DNA of 64,000 nucleotides. Origin: Eutypa lata (Eukaryota; Ascomycota; Sordariomycetes; Xylariales; Diatrypaceae). Positions 23,262-34,997 of the stretch are shown here, piece after piece. The position numbers and the translations under genes were made by a program. Within the stretch, counting starts at the first letter, position 1. Each line of letters opens with the position of its first letter. Location: positions 434,001-498,000 of the forward strand of contig JAKULF010000017.1 in NCBI GenBank assembly GCA_022661535.1, written 5' to 3'. Under the pieces are notes generated by a model. It did not search any database. It was not told where the DNA came from and saw nothing but the letters and a program-made list of their open reading frames with translations.

Positions 23262-24414
23262 AGTTACAAAGGAACTAGGAGTAATTCAAGTTGATGTTTT
23301 GATTGTGATTCTTGTTTATTCGAGCTGATCGTTGACTGTAGGATACAGAGCTTTGTCTGATTGATAATCGAAGAGAGGGTATCGAGCGTACTTTATACCT
23401 GTATCTCTACTTTCATCTCGGCTAGGATAGGCACTGCAGCTCTTGTATATTCTTGAGGATAAACTTAAGTGCATTGCGGAAGGTGCAAGTATAAGGTTAG
23501 AGGCATCGGACTGGCCACCTGATTGGCAAACAGGCCGGGGATCGTTTCTTAGTTATCTCATTATTGCTGCACATGCAAGGCATCTTGACCTTGAAATCTC
23601 GAAAAAGCTAATTGCATTAGACTAAATAGCTATTTGTACAAGAAATCAAGCCTTCTTTGGAAGTACCTAGCATTACCAACCCACTACATATCCATCACGA
23701 CTATACCTAGGTACGAGCAATATACACCTATGTTACTACCTAAAACTTAACCAGCACTTCTAACATAATATATATTATATGTAAAAGAAATTGGGGGGGG
23801 GGGGGCTTGCACCCGCCCCTCTCCCCCCCTTTTCTTCCCCTGGCCGGAATCTTAACCTTAACCTTGACACTCAACCTTAACTAACTAACCTTGACCCTAA
23901 CTGCGTTGCGCGCCGATGGCAGTATTTAGGCTCAAGAACTGGCCGTAAAATGGGATGCAAACCCGCCAAAAAAGGTTAATGTTTGGTGCAATTAGGATTA
24001 GGTTTTTCTTTAAAACCTCTTGTGTGACATTGTTCATTCCGATCCTTGTGAGGTTAGAGACTCATCACCGTTTGAGTAATTATCACGTTTACTAAAGCAT
24101 ATTGTTTACGAAAAGAAGATTGCATTTGTCTGATAATATTCACCGTATCATTATGTAATGGATGATAAGAAGTTGTCGTATGATACGTCGTTGCATCTCA
24201 CTCTTGCTTTAGTTACGCTTATCAGGACTTATACGAAAACTCCTCGTCTCCTTCCTTGCAGCGGGCAATTGGATTATAACGATGCAGGTGACATTTTAAA
24301 CTTATTTTATCATTCTTGTAGCTTATTATAGAAGCGACATAAAGTCTTCCAAATTTCATTATCTTGCCCTTATTATACAAGGAGTTCAATAGGGAGGTTC
24401 CCCTTTCCTCCAAA
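23262..24414. other. intergenic between precursor and UstYa gene, with G-tract and telomere-like repeats
   Basis: The precursor and UstYa relic are transcribed divergently from this 1.15-kb stretch. It holds a 13-G run at about 23792-23804, a C-rich segment, and at about 23848-23900 irregular CTTAACC/CCTTGACC units reminiscent of degenerate CCCTAA telomere repeats. A 60-codon frame (23443-23625) shows no protein character. Confidence 0.45.
23392..23397 (-). promoter_or_regulatory. TATA box of the precursor gene
   Basis: Minus-strand TATAAA about 130 bp upstream of the precursor ATG, followed by an A/C-rich leader (TCACAATCAAAACATCAAC) typical of strongly expressed fungal genes. This supports the short ORF as a real gene. 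Confidence 0.5.
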
Positions 24415-25115
24415 ATGTCAGATAACCTCAGCGAACCACTAATAGAGAAAGATGAGGCTGAATGGCTCGAGTCAAAACGTACCACACGGAGAAGAGGCTA
24501 TATTGCTTGGACTGTACTACAAGCTGTCACGACATGCTTAATTCCCACAGCCTACTATCTGGGATATCAGAAAGGAGTCGAAGTAGTTCCGAACTTGTCA
24601 ACACACCGTAGGTGGCTCTTACTCCGACTAAAAGGCTTACTAACAGCATATAACTAGCAATTTCACACGAGGGTTACAGTATGAGACTGCAGCAACTTGA
24701 CGACGACTTCGATATCAAAGATCCTGCGAACATGAAGTATAAAGGGCTCCCCAGGCCTGAACTCGACGAGGCATGGGACAATCTTATCAACCATATGAAC
24801 ATTCGCGTTCAACCAGAAGAGGCAAGACAATCAAACTTCACTTCCGTGGAACTCAATGATGGCTCGGGTGATTTATTCGGAATGCCTGCTGTATTCCACA
24901 GCCTCCACTGTTTGAAAACGCTACGCCGCATTCAATTCCCAGAAAGTTATCCAGACAGCTGGGAGAGGTACAAGCCGCCATTTCCCGGCGGTATCAACGA
25001 CCACGTCGACCACTGTATTGATAAGTACGTCATTTTTAATTCGAAGAGAAGTGTCGGTTGGAACTGGCTGACACGTTTTTGAAAGTCTTCGTCAAGCTGT
25101 AATGTGTCAAGGCAA

Positions 25116-25123
25116 CCTATCAC
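25116..25123 (+). repeat. 8-bp target site duplication, left copy
   Basis: CCTATCAC immediately left of the TIR; pairs with CCTATTAC at 28407-28414, with one CpA-to-TpA difference. Confidence 0.8.
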
Positions 25124-28100
25124 CAGGCTGGCAAGTAACGCAATATACGTTACCGGCCGGCTATGTAAATTGCATTACTTATAATGCATTGGCACCTTTG
25201 ATTTGGTAAATTACGATAAACGAAAATGAATATATTATATAATATATTATATTCGTTATATAAATAAAAAATATAATAAATATTAAAATAAAATTATAAA
25301 TAAATTATAAATAAATATTATAATTTATTTTTTAATATTTTAATTTATTTTAATTATTTATTTTTATAAATTTTAATTTTGTTTTTAAAATAATTTTTTT
25401 TATATTTATTAATTCGTTAATTTATATTATTATTTATTTATATAATTCGTCGTCGTTTATCTTTATAATTTTAATAACTTTATTTTTTTAAATTTATAAT
25501 ATAAATATATAATTAAATTCGATAATTAAGTTAATTTTATATTAAAATTAAAAAATTTAATACATTTTAATTATTATAATATTTAAACGAAATTAAAATT
25601 TAATAATTATTTTTTAATTATCGAAAATAAACGTTTATATTTAATAAATATTAATTATATCGTAAAAAAATTAAAAATTATTTTTATAAATTATAAATAT
25701 TTAAATATTTTATCTTTTTAATATTATATTAAATTAATAACGCATTTATTTATAAATTTTAAATAATTATATTAAATAACGTATTTATTAAAATCGTTAT
25801 TAAATATATATTCGTTTAAATCGAAAAAATTATTAATAATTTCGTAATTTTATTTTTATTTATTAAAATATTTATTAAAAACGTTATTATATTTTTTTAA
25901 CTTATTAATTAATAATATAATTTTTTTTATAATTTTTCTTTTATAATATATATTATATTAAACTTATTTAATTATATCTTTTATTTTATTTATTTAATTA
26001 TTACGATTTAATTAAGTTTTTTTAAATTAACGTTATTAAAATATAAAATATAATATAATTATAACGTAATAAATAAATATTTTATTAAATTAATTATAAT
26101 ATTTATTTAATTTTAATTAAATTATATTAATATTAATTAAAAAAATTAAAAAAATTAAAAACTTTATTAATTTTTAATTTATAATTTTTAAACTTTATTA
26201 ATAATTATTTAAAAATAAAAAATATATTTTATATATTATTATAAAAATTAATAAATTCGTTTTTCTTTTTATAACGTTAATTATTTTTTTCGAATCTTTT
26301 AATAATATATTTAAATAAAATTAATATTTTTACCGTAATATTTAAAACGTATTAATTATAATTCGTTAATTAATAATTATTTTTAAAAATAATAATTTTT
26401 TTTTACGTTTTTTTTAATTAATTTAATTTTAATATATTTTCGTTAATTTATTTATTTTAAAAATTATAAATAAATAATCGAAATATAAAATAAAAAATAA
26501 TTATACGCTTAATTATATAATATTAAAAAAATTATTATATTTCGTTATTAATAATAATATTAAATAATTTAAAAAAGAATTATATATAAAATACTTTTTA
26601 AATAAATTATATTTAATATAATTTATTAATTAATTTATTAAAATAATAAATATAAATTATAATATTATAAAACTTATTAATTAACTTTTTTTTAATTATA
26701 ATTTATATTTAACTTTATTTATAATATTATAATTTTTAATTTTAACTTTAAATATTTTTACGTTTTTATTAAATAAAAACGTTTTTATAATAAAATTAAA
26801 AATATAATTAAAATAATAATTATATTAAAATTTATTATTAAACTTTAAAATATCGTTAATATATTATATAATTATATCGTTAATTATTATATTATTAAAA
26901 ACGAAATAATTAATTTTATTATAAAAAATATTAAAAAAATTAATAATATAAATAACTTTTTCGTTTATATTTTTACTTAAATAACGTAAAATAACTATTA
27001 TAATATTAAAAATTAATTTAAAATTATAATTACGACTTTATAACGTTATATATAAATCGACAAAACGATATTTATAACTTAAACTTTTTTTTCTTCGTAT
27101 AATAATAATATATTTATTTATTATATAAAATTATTTAATATTATAATAATAACTTTTAATAATTTTAAAATAATTTTAATAAAATAATTATTCGAAATTT
27201 TAAAAAAAATAATAAATATTATATAATAAATAACGATTATTTAATCGTTATTTATTAAAAACAAAATATATTAAATTAAAATAAATTTTTAAAATTTAAA
27301 TAATGATTTTTTTATTTATATTAAAAAATTAACAATTAAAATATTAATTATAATATAAAATATATAAATAATTTAATTTTAAATATAAAAATTTAAAAAT
27401 TTAAAAATTTAATATAATTTTTTTTTTAATAATTTAAAAATAATAATTTTAATTAATAATTTAATTAAATAATAACTTTTTAAACTTTTATTTATTAAAG
27501 CTTTTAATAAAAATATTCGTAATTATTTATTCGTAAGAGTTTTTAAAATTTAATTTAAAATAATTAATAAAATTTAATAATTAAAAAAGTTTTCAAAATA
27601 ATATATAAAATTTAATTTTTTTTATTTTATTAACTTCGTTAAACCTTTTAACGTAAATATAATATAAGATTTAAATAAAGATTTAATATAATTTTAAATG
27701 CTTTAATAAATAAAATTATAAATCGAATATAAATTACGTTTAAAATACGATTTATATACTTATAATTAATCGTTACTTTTAAATATATTATATTTAAACT
27801 TTTAACTTTAAGCTTTATTAAACTTAATCTTTTATAAATAAAAATAACTTAAAAATTTTATAAATAAATAAATTTCGAAAATAAAATTATTTAAAATAAA
27901 AATTAAAAAAAAAATTAATATAAATATAATATTTAATTTTTAATTATTAAAAATAACATTATTAATATTAAAGTTTAAAGTTATTATAAAATAAAATAAT
28001 TTAAATAAAATATTAAAATAAATAATTAAAATTTTTATTAATATTTATTAATTTATTAATATAAATAAATAAATAAATTAATAAATAAATTATAACTTAT

Positions 28101-28406
28101 TTAAACTTTAAACTTTTAAAATATCGAAAATTTCTTAATTATTTTTATAATCTTTTATTTTTAATTCGTATTTATAATTATAATATTAATTATTTATTTA
28201 TAACATTATATAAATATATAATCTTTATTAATAATAAATTAATTAAATTACATTTAATATTTATATATAAACATTAAGGTTAATATTAATACATTACGTT
28301 ATAATAACTATAATATCGAAAAAAATTAATATTAATAAATTACTTAAAGTAATAAATACCAATCGATATTCATACGGTGACTTATGTTACGTTACTTGCC
28401 AGCCTG
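25124..28406. mobile_element. hAT-like DNA transposon, RIP-degraded, inserted in a UstYa gene
   Basis: Bounded by perfect 17-bp TIRs starting CAGGCTGGCAAG: left 25124-25140, right 28390-28406 inverted. Flanking 8-bp sequences are CCTATCAC (25116-25123) and CCTATTAC (28407-28414). They differ by one C-to-T in a CpA context, as RIP would produce. An 8-bp duplication plus CAG-type termini indicates the hAT superfamily. The first ~85 bp keep normal composition; the rest is A+T with isolated CpG, and no transposase frame survives. The 3.28-kb length suits an autonomous hAT element. Confidence 0.85.
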
Positions 28407-28414
28407 CCTATTAC
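28407..28414 (+). repeat. 8-bp target site duplication, right copy
   Basis: CCTATTAC immediately right of the inverted TIR; matches the left copy at seven of eight bases. Confidence 0.8.
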
Positions 28415-28590
28415 TATATAGCTATACATGGCTCCCTGGCAAGGAAAAGCCAATGCCTATAGCTGGAATGGATCATATCTGCATTGATTGGGATAACATG
28501 ATGAAATGGGCCGCTGGACGCAGCTTTTCGCTCGATGACAAGTTGTTAACACATCCCGATTCAAGTAAGTACTCGATCATCAGTAAATAG

Positions 28591-29463
28591 GTTTATTGGA
28601 CAGCAGCTAAATTAAACTAGATAGCCCGTGGTCCCCGGATGGATAAGATTTCGTCCGTACCACTAAGGCGTTGATATAGGCATTACTCATGATACATATG
28701 TAAATTAATGCACATGATTTCTGGGCACAATTAAGTTTATGCTATATAAATAACTGTTGATATTATTGATAAAAAGTTAGTTAGATCCTAATATTTAAAG
28801 AATCTGGTGGCTGGATTCAGAAGGCGGTCTGTCCATGAGTCTTAGTGACAAGGCAGATATATTGAGCCCAAGAAGGATAGTAATGTAAGTATGCAGAGTA
28901 TTACGACCTGGGCATCATATACAGTAGGCCACTTTTTATTGTACTAATCCAACGTTTACGAAGTTCAAGTTAGGCTGAGAATACTTAGAAGCACAGGAGA
29001 TCCTTTAATTATGCGGATATTTCAAGTTCTGCTTATTGATGTCGTTCCCCCCACTTGTCCTATTGTACTCAGTACCACTACTTAACGTTACTCTAAAGAC
29101 TCGTAAGGATTTAAACGTAACTTCAATAAGCATGCAACTAGGTGGGCCACCCCCTGGAAAGAATAATCACAAGTGCAATGCTAGCCCAGACCGATGAAGT
29201 GAATTTTCCCATATCAACCCATCCTCCTGTTCCTTAGAATTACGACCGCTGTACGGAAATTACAAGTCATTCTGCCTTGAGAATTAAAAACAATATAATT
29301 CTATGAGAACATAAACTTTTCAGATATCCATAAGAAACTATCCCCCTATTCATATGGACATGATATAGAAGACGTACGTTGGGGCTCCTATCTTTTTGAT
29401 CTGTATCAGTTACTATAATCGCAACATCTATATCACATCTGCAGTCGTAACATCTGAGGTTAA
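28591..29463. other. intergenic, no gene seen
   Basis: About 0.9 kb between the end of the broken UstYa gene and the 3' end of the receptor gene. Composition is normal to AT-leaning. No supported feature. Confidence 0.5.
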
Positions 29464-30865
29464 TTAGAGTGCTTGCACATATCGTAAATCTTTCATGACG
29501 TATGTTTCAGTTCTGAATTTGGCCTGCTGATTGTGGGGGTCGGTTATAGGAAGAACTAGTTCCGAGTTGCTGAAACTGTTGTTATTTTCTGTGTAGGCGA
29601 TGTTGTAGCCATGGCTGACGTGAATGGTATTTTCGCTGGTCTTATGGAATTGTGGTCTTGAATTGTAACAGAACAGGGACTTCGCAATATCGACAAAGGT
29701 ATCCCAGGAATACCCCCTAAAGAGGATCTGAAGGGATGGTAGACAGGCAGCGAGGATACTAACGCCGCATTCAACCACCCCCCAGTATAACCATTCAGTT
29801 ATAACAACTATTTGACTTGGAATCAACCTCGGAGCAGGTACGTATAATGGAAATACTTACAGACTGGATCATCTGCTGGGTTATAACCCCCTATCGAGAT
29901 TCTTGCCATTATAAAAAGCCTTGCCAAAGATGTTGCCGTCGCGCTAGGTAATGTAAGCACGTGGGTATTGTAAACTAAGATTAAATTGGGACGTACACGA
30001 TCCCTAGTAAGAAGACAGCGCTAATGGCGACCTTCTTACCTGTAGACAGGTTCAACCGCCAAATCTAGCCATGTCATGGTTAGTAACGGCCAAGCTATCT
30101 GTAGAAAGGATAGACTGACCCATGGGACCGGAAGACAGATGATGATAACATCTAAAGCGAAGTCCGTAATGCTGAAAGAAAGCGACCGATCCATACTTCC
30201 TTGGCAGTGACTGACGAGATCCATGGTTGAGCCCCATATTGCGAAAAAGTTGGTCTTGCAGACGAATAAAAACATGACCAAATACGCTGCCGACCATAAA
30301 GAAACTAGTACTATCAAGGTAACGAGTATTCTGTGAGTGGCAGATTTGCTGTTAACAGCAAACACTCGCTTATAAAAAAACAAGAAACTTGCTTTGACGC
30401 ATCCCAGGGCGACTGATGCTATCAAATTACAAGCCCACCTGATCTAGCTTCGGCTTAACTAGTGTGAACTAATACAAGATAGCATGACGAATAGGCACTT
30501 ACCTTGTACGCCATGGAAATCTGCTTATCTGCTTAGTCTTCATCTCGAGGGGGTTGCCGGCGAAATCGGAGGGGATCTGAGTGCGATAACCTATCACTTG
30601 CTGAGACACCCCGTAAATCACTGACACTCTAATCCCAACGGTTAGTATCTATTGCACCTAGTCAATTTTTATGCTTGGAATGCACGGGATGAAGTGACCT
30701 CACTGTAGCAGGAAGAATCAGCCAGTCATCTGGCCCCAAACGCTGCTTTTGCTTCTTTCGAGCCCGCAGCCTCAAAATGAGGGCAGCGATGTCTATGACA
30801 CGTAGCATGGCAGCTGCAGCAATAGTATGGCCTGCTGTGTGGTAGTATTTCTGATCGGCGTCCAT
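29464..30865 (-). CDS. PTH11-like integral membrane protein (rhodopsin-domain family)
   Basis: Seven-TM fungal receptor-like protein in several exons. The N-terminus MDADQKYYHTAGHTIAAAAMLRVIDIAALILRLRAR is followed by RLGPDDWLILPAT, the family's hallmark DDW before TM2. Next come YGVSQQVIGYRTQIPSDFAGNP and the ALGCVKASFLFFYKRVF helix. Then TM segments LVTLIVLVSLWSAAYLVMFLFVC and FALDVIIICLPVPWVSLSF follow, and after splicing KKVAISAVFLLGIV and WLYWGVVECGVSILAACLPSL. The cytosolic tail ends at 29464. Introns are inferred at about 30480-30425, 30060-30030, 29990-29940 and 29860-29825. Such proteins sense surface or host cues, or are accessory membrane proteins of metabolite clusters. Reading order is complete, with no stop inside exons. 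Exact exon borders are approximate. Confidence 0.78.
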
Positions 30866-33041
30866 TGTTACGAGAAATTACTACAGAGACGATTGGATAT
30901 TCGGAAGACTGCGGCGAGGGAAGGGTGGAATTGCTAATTCAAGTTGGGTGGAGGCAATGAAGAACGAACTAGAAAATATAAAACTCTTGGATGAGATAAG
31001 GAACACGTTTGATAATATGACTGTCTAAAATGTCAATAGGTTAAACAAGACATTCGACACTACTTCTTATTGTTTCAGTTGTAGGCGTGGGTGGCTTATT
31101 GTCAGCGAAAAAGTCGGTATCACATATATGCATAAGATAGGGGTTTAAGGCTTGTTGGGTTTCCTGCTTTGAGCTGAAATTTTGCTTACGGCGATCCAGA
31201 AGCTATGCTAAGCTGCATTGCATTGTCAGGAAGCAACCCATAGAAGTATGATAATGCGAGTGGTCGCATCCCAACAAGGCATGTTAATGATGATTGCCTG
31301 GCTCCAAAGCAGGATAAGCAAAGTGATGTCGTGTGGTGGCATTCTGACTAATTACGGAATATGCATGGCGCTTAGTGAGTTCGGTATGGCTTGCCTCTGG
31401 CGTAATACAAATACCACACTATAAGACCGCAGCATTGCCGTGATTCTATCCTTCATCGTCCAGCTGCTACACACTTTTTCTCTTTCCATAAGCACATGTT
31501 GTGCCTAGGAAGTGGACAGTAAGGCAGATTTCTGCTTACTTCTTCTACTTGGCACGTGAAGTGACCATCTATTCGTCCATGTCAAATGCAGTGCCACTAA
31601 ATTTATTTCCATACTACTACCGTAAATATTCCAGCCTGACACAGATGCGTTGCATTGTGACACCTCAGCTAATGCCACAATGCGTGTCCAACCAATACCC
31701 AAACCATCACCCATGCTGAATATACTATATTCAGGCTGTGATAATTGATCATGTTGCGAGTTGGTGACTCTCCCTGTTTTACCACTTCGCTGGATAGAAC
31801 CTTTTTACTTTCGTCAAGCGATACTAGAAGGCAATTTTAACCAATGAAGGCTCTATCATGGATATTTACCTAAATGAGGCTGGGGGCCGTTTGATTCAAA
31901 GCTCCCAGCTCTCCACTTTGGTAGCACCTCGAGGTCTAACGTCGCCTTCGGTAATAACAGTGTCACTATTGGCCAAATGTTACAGGCTACTGACATAAGA
32001 TGGTCACTGTGTGCTCCCATACTATATAACGAATGTCTGTGCAATATATAGAATGAATATCTGCTATTCCTCAGTAGATGTGTGTCCCGGCCCCCTATAC
32101 TAACCCCTTCCACGAGCCACGAAAGCAAAAACGTGGTACAAGTTGCCGTCTCTTTCATGATTGCATGTATACAGTGGATGGACCTCAACCATCTCCTAAA
32201 ACACCCGCGCCACGCCCTCCACACCCTCAGGCTGTACCGCCTCGCTGTCAGCGGATCGGTAGACTTGAACAGGCTCCCCAGGAGACAGCTGCGTATTTCG
32301 TGTGGCTATAAACAATTAGCATGCGACACTACAATCATGTTTTAGGGATGCATGCCTTGTGGCAGAGCCAACCCTGGGCAAGCGGCAGCGGCAAAGACTG
32401 CAAGGGAAAGGCTGAAGAAGCGCATTTTGAACGTCGGGTATAGTTTCAAGATGGATGGATCGGAATATATCGTGTCCTCGTATATTGTAACTAGGCTTTG
32501 GTCAAATCTGTGCTGAGATTTCGTGCCTAGTTGATACTTCGACGGTTTTTGGAATTCTTTGCGTTCTTATAGTCCTCTGCATTTTCTTTTTTCTAATGCA
32601 CTGTGCGGGGAAATTCGTCCTCGCATAGGTGTGACACCCCTACGTTGACCTCTTGACAAGTCACCTTACATATCATCCGCGATGAAACCTTACACGACTG
32701 ATATATTGCATATATGACGGTAGGCTGGCTCTCTAAATTCAAGGATGATCTGCTCTATTAAAAGCAACTTTTAAATGAATTTTCGGAGAGGCGGTGAGTG
32801 GATGACGTTCTATATTCGCGCAGTGGTTGATAGAGCCTTGCGTAGGTTATATGTCTCCTGGTCGGCATCCCCAAGCCCCCCAGACTTGATTATTTGACGC
32901 AAGTCCCCCACAAGTAAGACCAGCCGAACTTTTTTTTTGTGTGGATTAGAAAGTTCCATCCTGCTCGACATTCCGTACCTTCGTAGCCTTCTCCTGAAAA
33001 CGTTGGTCTCTGTTTCGGGTACGCTGTACTCCGCAAAGGAA
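30866..33041. other. intergenic, no supported gene
   Basis: About 2.2 kb between two divergently oriented genes (receptor and second UstYa). Several frames of 68-122 codons overlap one another on both strands (e.g. 31856-32224, 32082-32345), without domain motifs or splice logic. They look like chance ORFs or old relics. Confidence 0.4.
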
Positions 33042-34077
33042 ATGAAGCTCGATAACGAGGCCTCAGCCAGAGGCAGTACCTCTATTGATTGCGAAGAATC
33101 TATGCAGTTATTGGGTACTCTCTCTACCTCCGCCTCTACCAGAGACTATAGAAAACTTCATATTCTGATTGGAGTGTATACCTTCGCACTACATCTTATC
33201 GTATTGCTCCTTTTACTAGTGATGGAGAGAGGTCAAGCTAGTCCAGATATTGGCATGATCCCAACTGAGAGGCGAACTTGGTGTAAGTCGGGTGGTATGA
33301 AGTCCAAGTCCTCTTCCGCTACTGATATACCCTTCAGCTCCGGTCCATGACTTCATTGAATACGAAGTTAATGGAGAACATGCCACAAACCATACTGTGT
33401 ACAGCAAGTATTCAGGGCCTCCCTCGACAGAGCAAGAGAAAGCATGGCAGGAACTAATCAGGCGTAAGTAATTCTCTTTTCGCCACTGCTCTAAAAGCAC
33501 TAACGTCGTCCATAGCTGTATATTTTAACGCGAGTTGCGAGGAGCTTGAGAGAGCCGGGGAGACGATAGAGGATGCTGCTCAGTTAACGCAGGGGGGCTT
33601 CTTGGCTGGCATCGGAGTTTACCATGAACTCCATTGCTTAGTAAGTGCACAAGTATTGCTATCTTCAAAATGCCGATGGAACATCTTGATTAAAGACTGT
33701 CTAGCGCCAATTACGGTATTATATATACAAAGACAGATATTATCCGGGCATCGATAGGGATCAAGAAGCGTATCTGCAAGGACACCTTGGTATGGACCCA
33801 GAGTGTTTAACCCAACTGAAGGATTGCAACTGCAAGTGCTTACAACTAACTGGTCACAGATCATTGTCTGGAGAGTCTCCGGTTGACGATAATGTGCTAC
33901 AGTAATCCCAGTTTTTACTCGTTTGTATGGGACAAGCCAACAGCAAAAAACCCCTCGACGAAATCCAACTCGAAATCAGTCTGCGTAAAATGGAGTAGTG
34001 TAGAGAATTGGGGTCTATCCAGAATGGTTTCGACTGATCCAGATTTGCGTCGGCCTCCAAACAATCGTCTTTCTTAG
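33042..34077 (+). CDS. UstYa/DUF3328-family RiPP oxidase, intact
   Basis: Five exons (33042-33282, 33338-33463, 33516-33640, 33705-33789, 33860-34077) give exactly 265 codons, with all junctions in phase. The N-terminal cytosolic segment and TM helix (LHILIGVYTFALHLIVLLLLLVM) precede the lumenal domain. The first HxxHC is HELHC (end of exon 3). The linker YIYKDRYYPGIDRDQEAYLQ is typical of the family. The second motif DHC is created across the last intron (CTTG|GTATGG...CACAG|AT), with a CTAAC branch site. ESLRLTIMC and YSFVWDKP...KSVCVKWSSVENW form the C-terminal block. UstYa proteins act on Kex2-released core peptides in the secretory pathway, forming ether or C-C crosslinks. This intact copy contrasts with the broken one 8 kb upstream. 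Confidence 0.9.
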
Positions 34078-34997
34078 CAAAAAGGTTCGAATCGTGGTAT
34101 CCATAGATGTGTTGAGGTTGCTTTATTAGCGGCAAAAGGCTTAGCAGCACGGTGCAATGGGGCTCACTGGTAGCTTAGGGTGATTTTTGAGACTTTTATT
34201 ATTGCGTTCCTTATCTATCATACGGAGCTCCGACAGCTTCACTGTATACATAGATTCTCATGCTCATACAGCATCGGACACATACACCACTTAATACGAT
34301 TCATCCATTCTTGTCACTGTAGCTTACGTCTATTGCTGAAGTAACCTTAACTATGAGCTGACCATTGCTGCAACAGCAATCACGGCTTTTCTTTTACGTA
34401 TTTTCGAATTTAAAATTTGAGTAACTCTCAGAATGTAGGGTCAGGTCAGGTATTGCCAGGAAGCTTGGTTCTGTATTCGTATCTAGGTCAGGATCCTAGG
34501 CTAGATATAACCTCATACACCTTGTTGCTGCCTTATCATTGATGTCTTGGCTCCCAGCTCCTTAGAGCCCCTTTGTCCCCTTTGACCCTTTCAGGAAACC
34601 TTGCAACCACCTTGACATTACATCCTATTACCCTAGATGCTGATAGTAACTTTATAAATTATTATGTAATTATTAAAAAAAAAAAAAAAGCTGCAAGCAT
34701 AAAAGTAACAGCCTCAAGTTATTCTTATCAGTGGCTTAGTTAGTATTCAGTTGCTGAGGCTGGTGTTGTAAGGTGCACAGACCATGCAATGCAACATCAT
34801 CCACGTGCTACACTCTCAGGATCGATCACCACTTTCTCTAAAAGCACCAAGCCTTCTTCATACCCTCCTTTATACGGCAGTGAGAGTCAATTGCCACCAA
34901 TTGGCTTACCTACTGATTTGGCGTGGTGTGGAAGACAGGCGAATGCCGACTACCGAATGCCCTGAAGTTAGTGGTTTCGCGACGTTCCTTACCAGGA
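34078..34997. other. intergenic, no gene seen
   Basis: Upstream region of the ATPase gene, with a 14-A run near 34676-34689. A minus-strand frame overlapping the second UstYa gene is a shadow. Nothing else is supported. Confidence 0.5.

Larger units (their letters stand above)
24415..28590 (+). pseudogene. UstYa/DUF3328-family gene interrupted by a hAT-like transposon
   Basis: UstYa-family proteins are membrane-anchored oxidases that cyclise or oxidise RiPP cores. Exon 1 (24415-24607) has a cytosolic N-terminus and the TM segment YIAWTVLQAVTTCLIPTAYYLGY. Exon 2 (24658-25024) carries the first HxxHC motif, HSLHC, and the second, DHVDHC. Exon 3 starts at 25086 (LRQAVMCQGN) and is broken at 25123. 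The family C-terminal block (MDHICIDWDNMMKWAAGRS) resumes at 28415 and runs to a stop at 28590. Between them sits a 3283-bp element with its 8-bp target duplication. The frames on the two sides are compatible, so the gene was intact before insertion. Reading into the element adds an unrelated 28-codon tail and stops at 25209. Both HxxHC motifs remain, but the conserved C-terminus is lost, so function is doubtful. Confidence 0.88.

Noticed and set aside
25086..25209. UstYa gene ending naturally at the stop at 25209
   Set aside because: The tail beyond 25123 lies inside the TIR element; the true family C-terminal block is found beyond the right TIR and target duplication.
32078..32345. Overlapping 77- and 87-codon frames
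   Set aside because: Compete in different frames, with an additional minus-strand frame over the same bases; no motifs.
34080..34100. GGTTCGAATC, a tRNA T-loop-like string
   Set aside because: No matching T-stem, anticodon arm or acceptor stem around it; it lies at the end of the UstYa gene.
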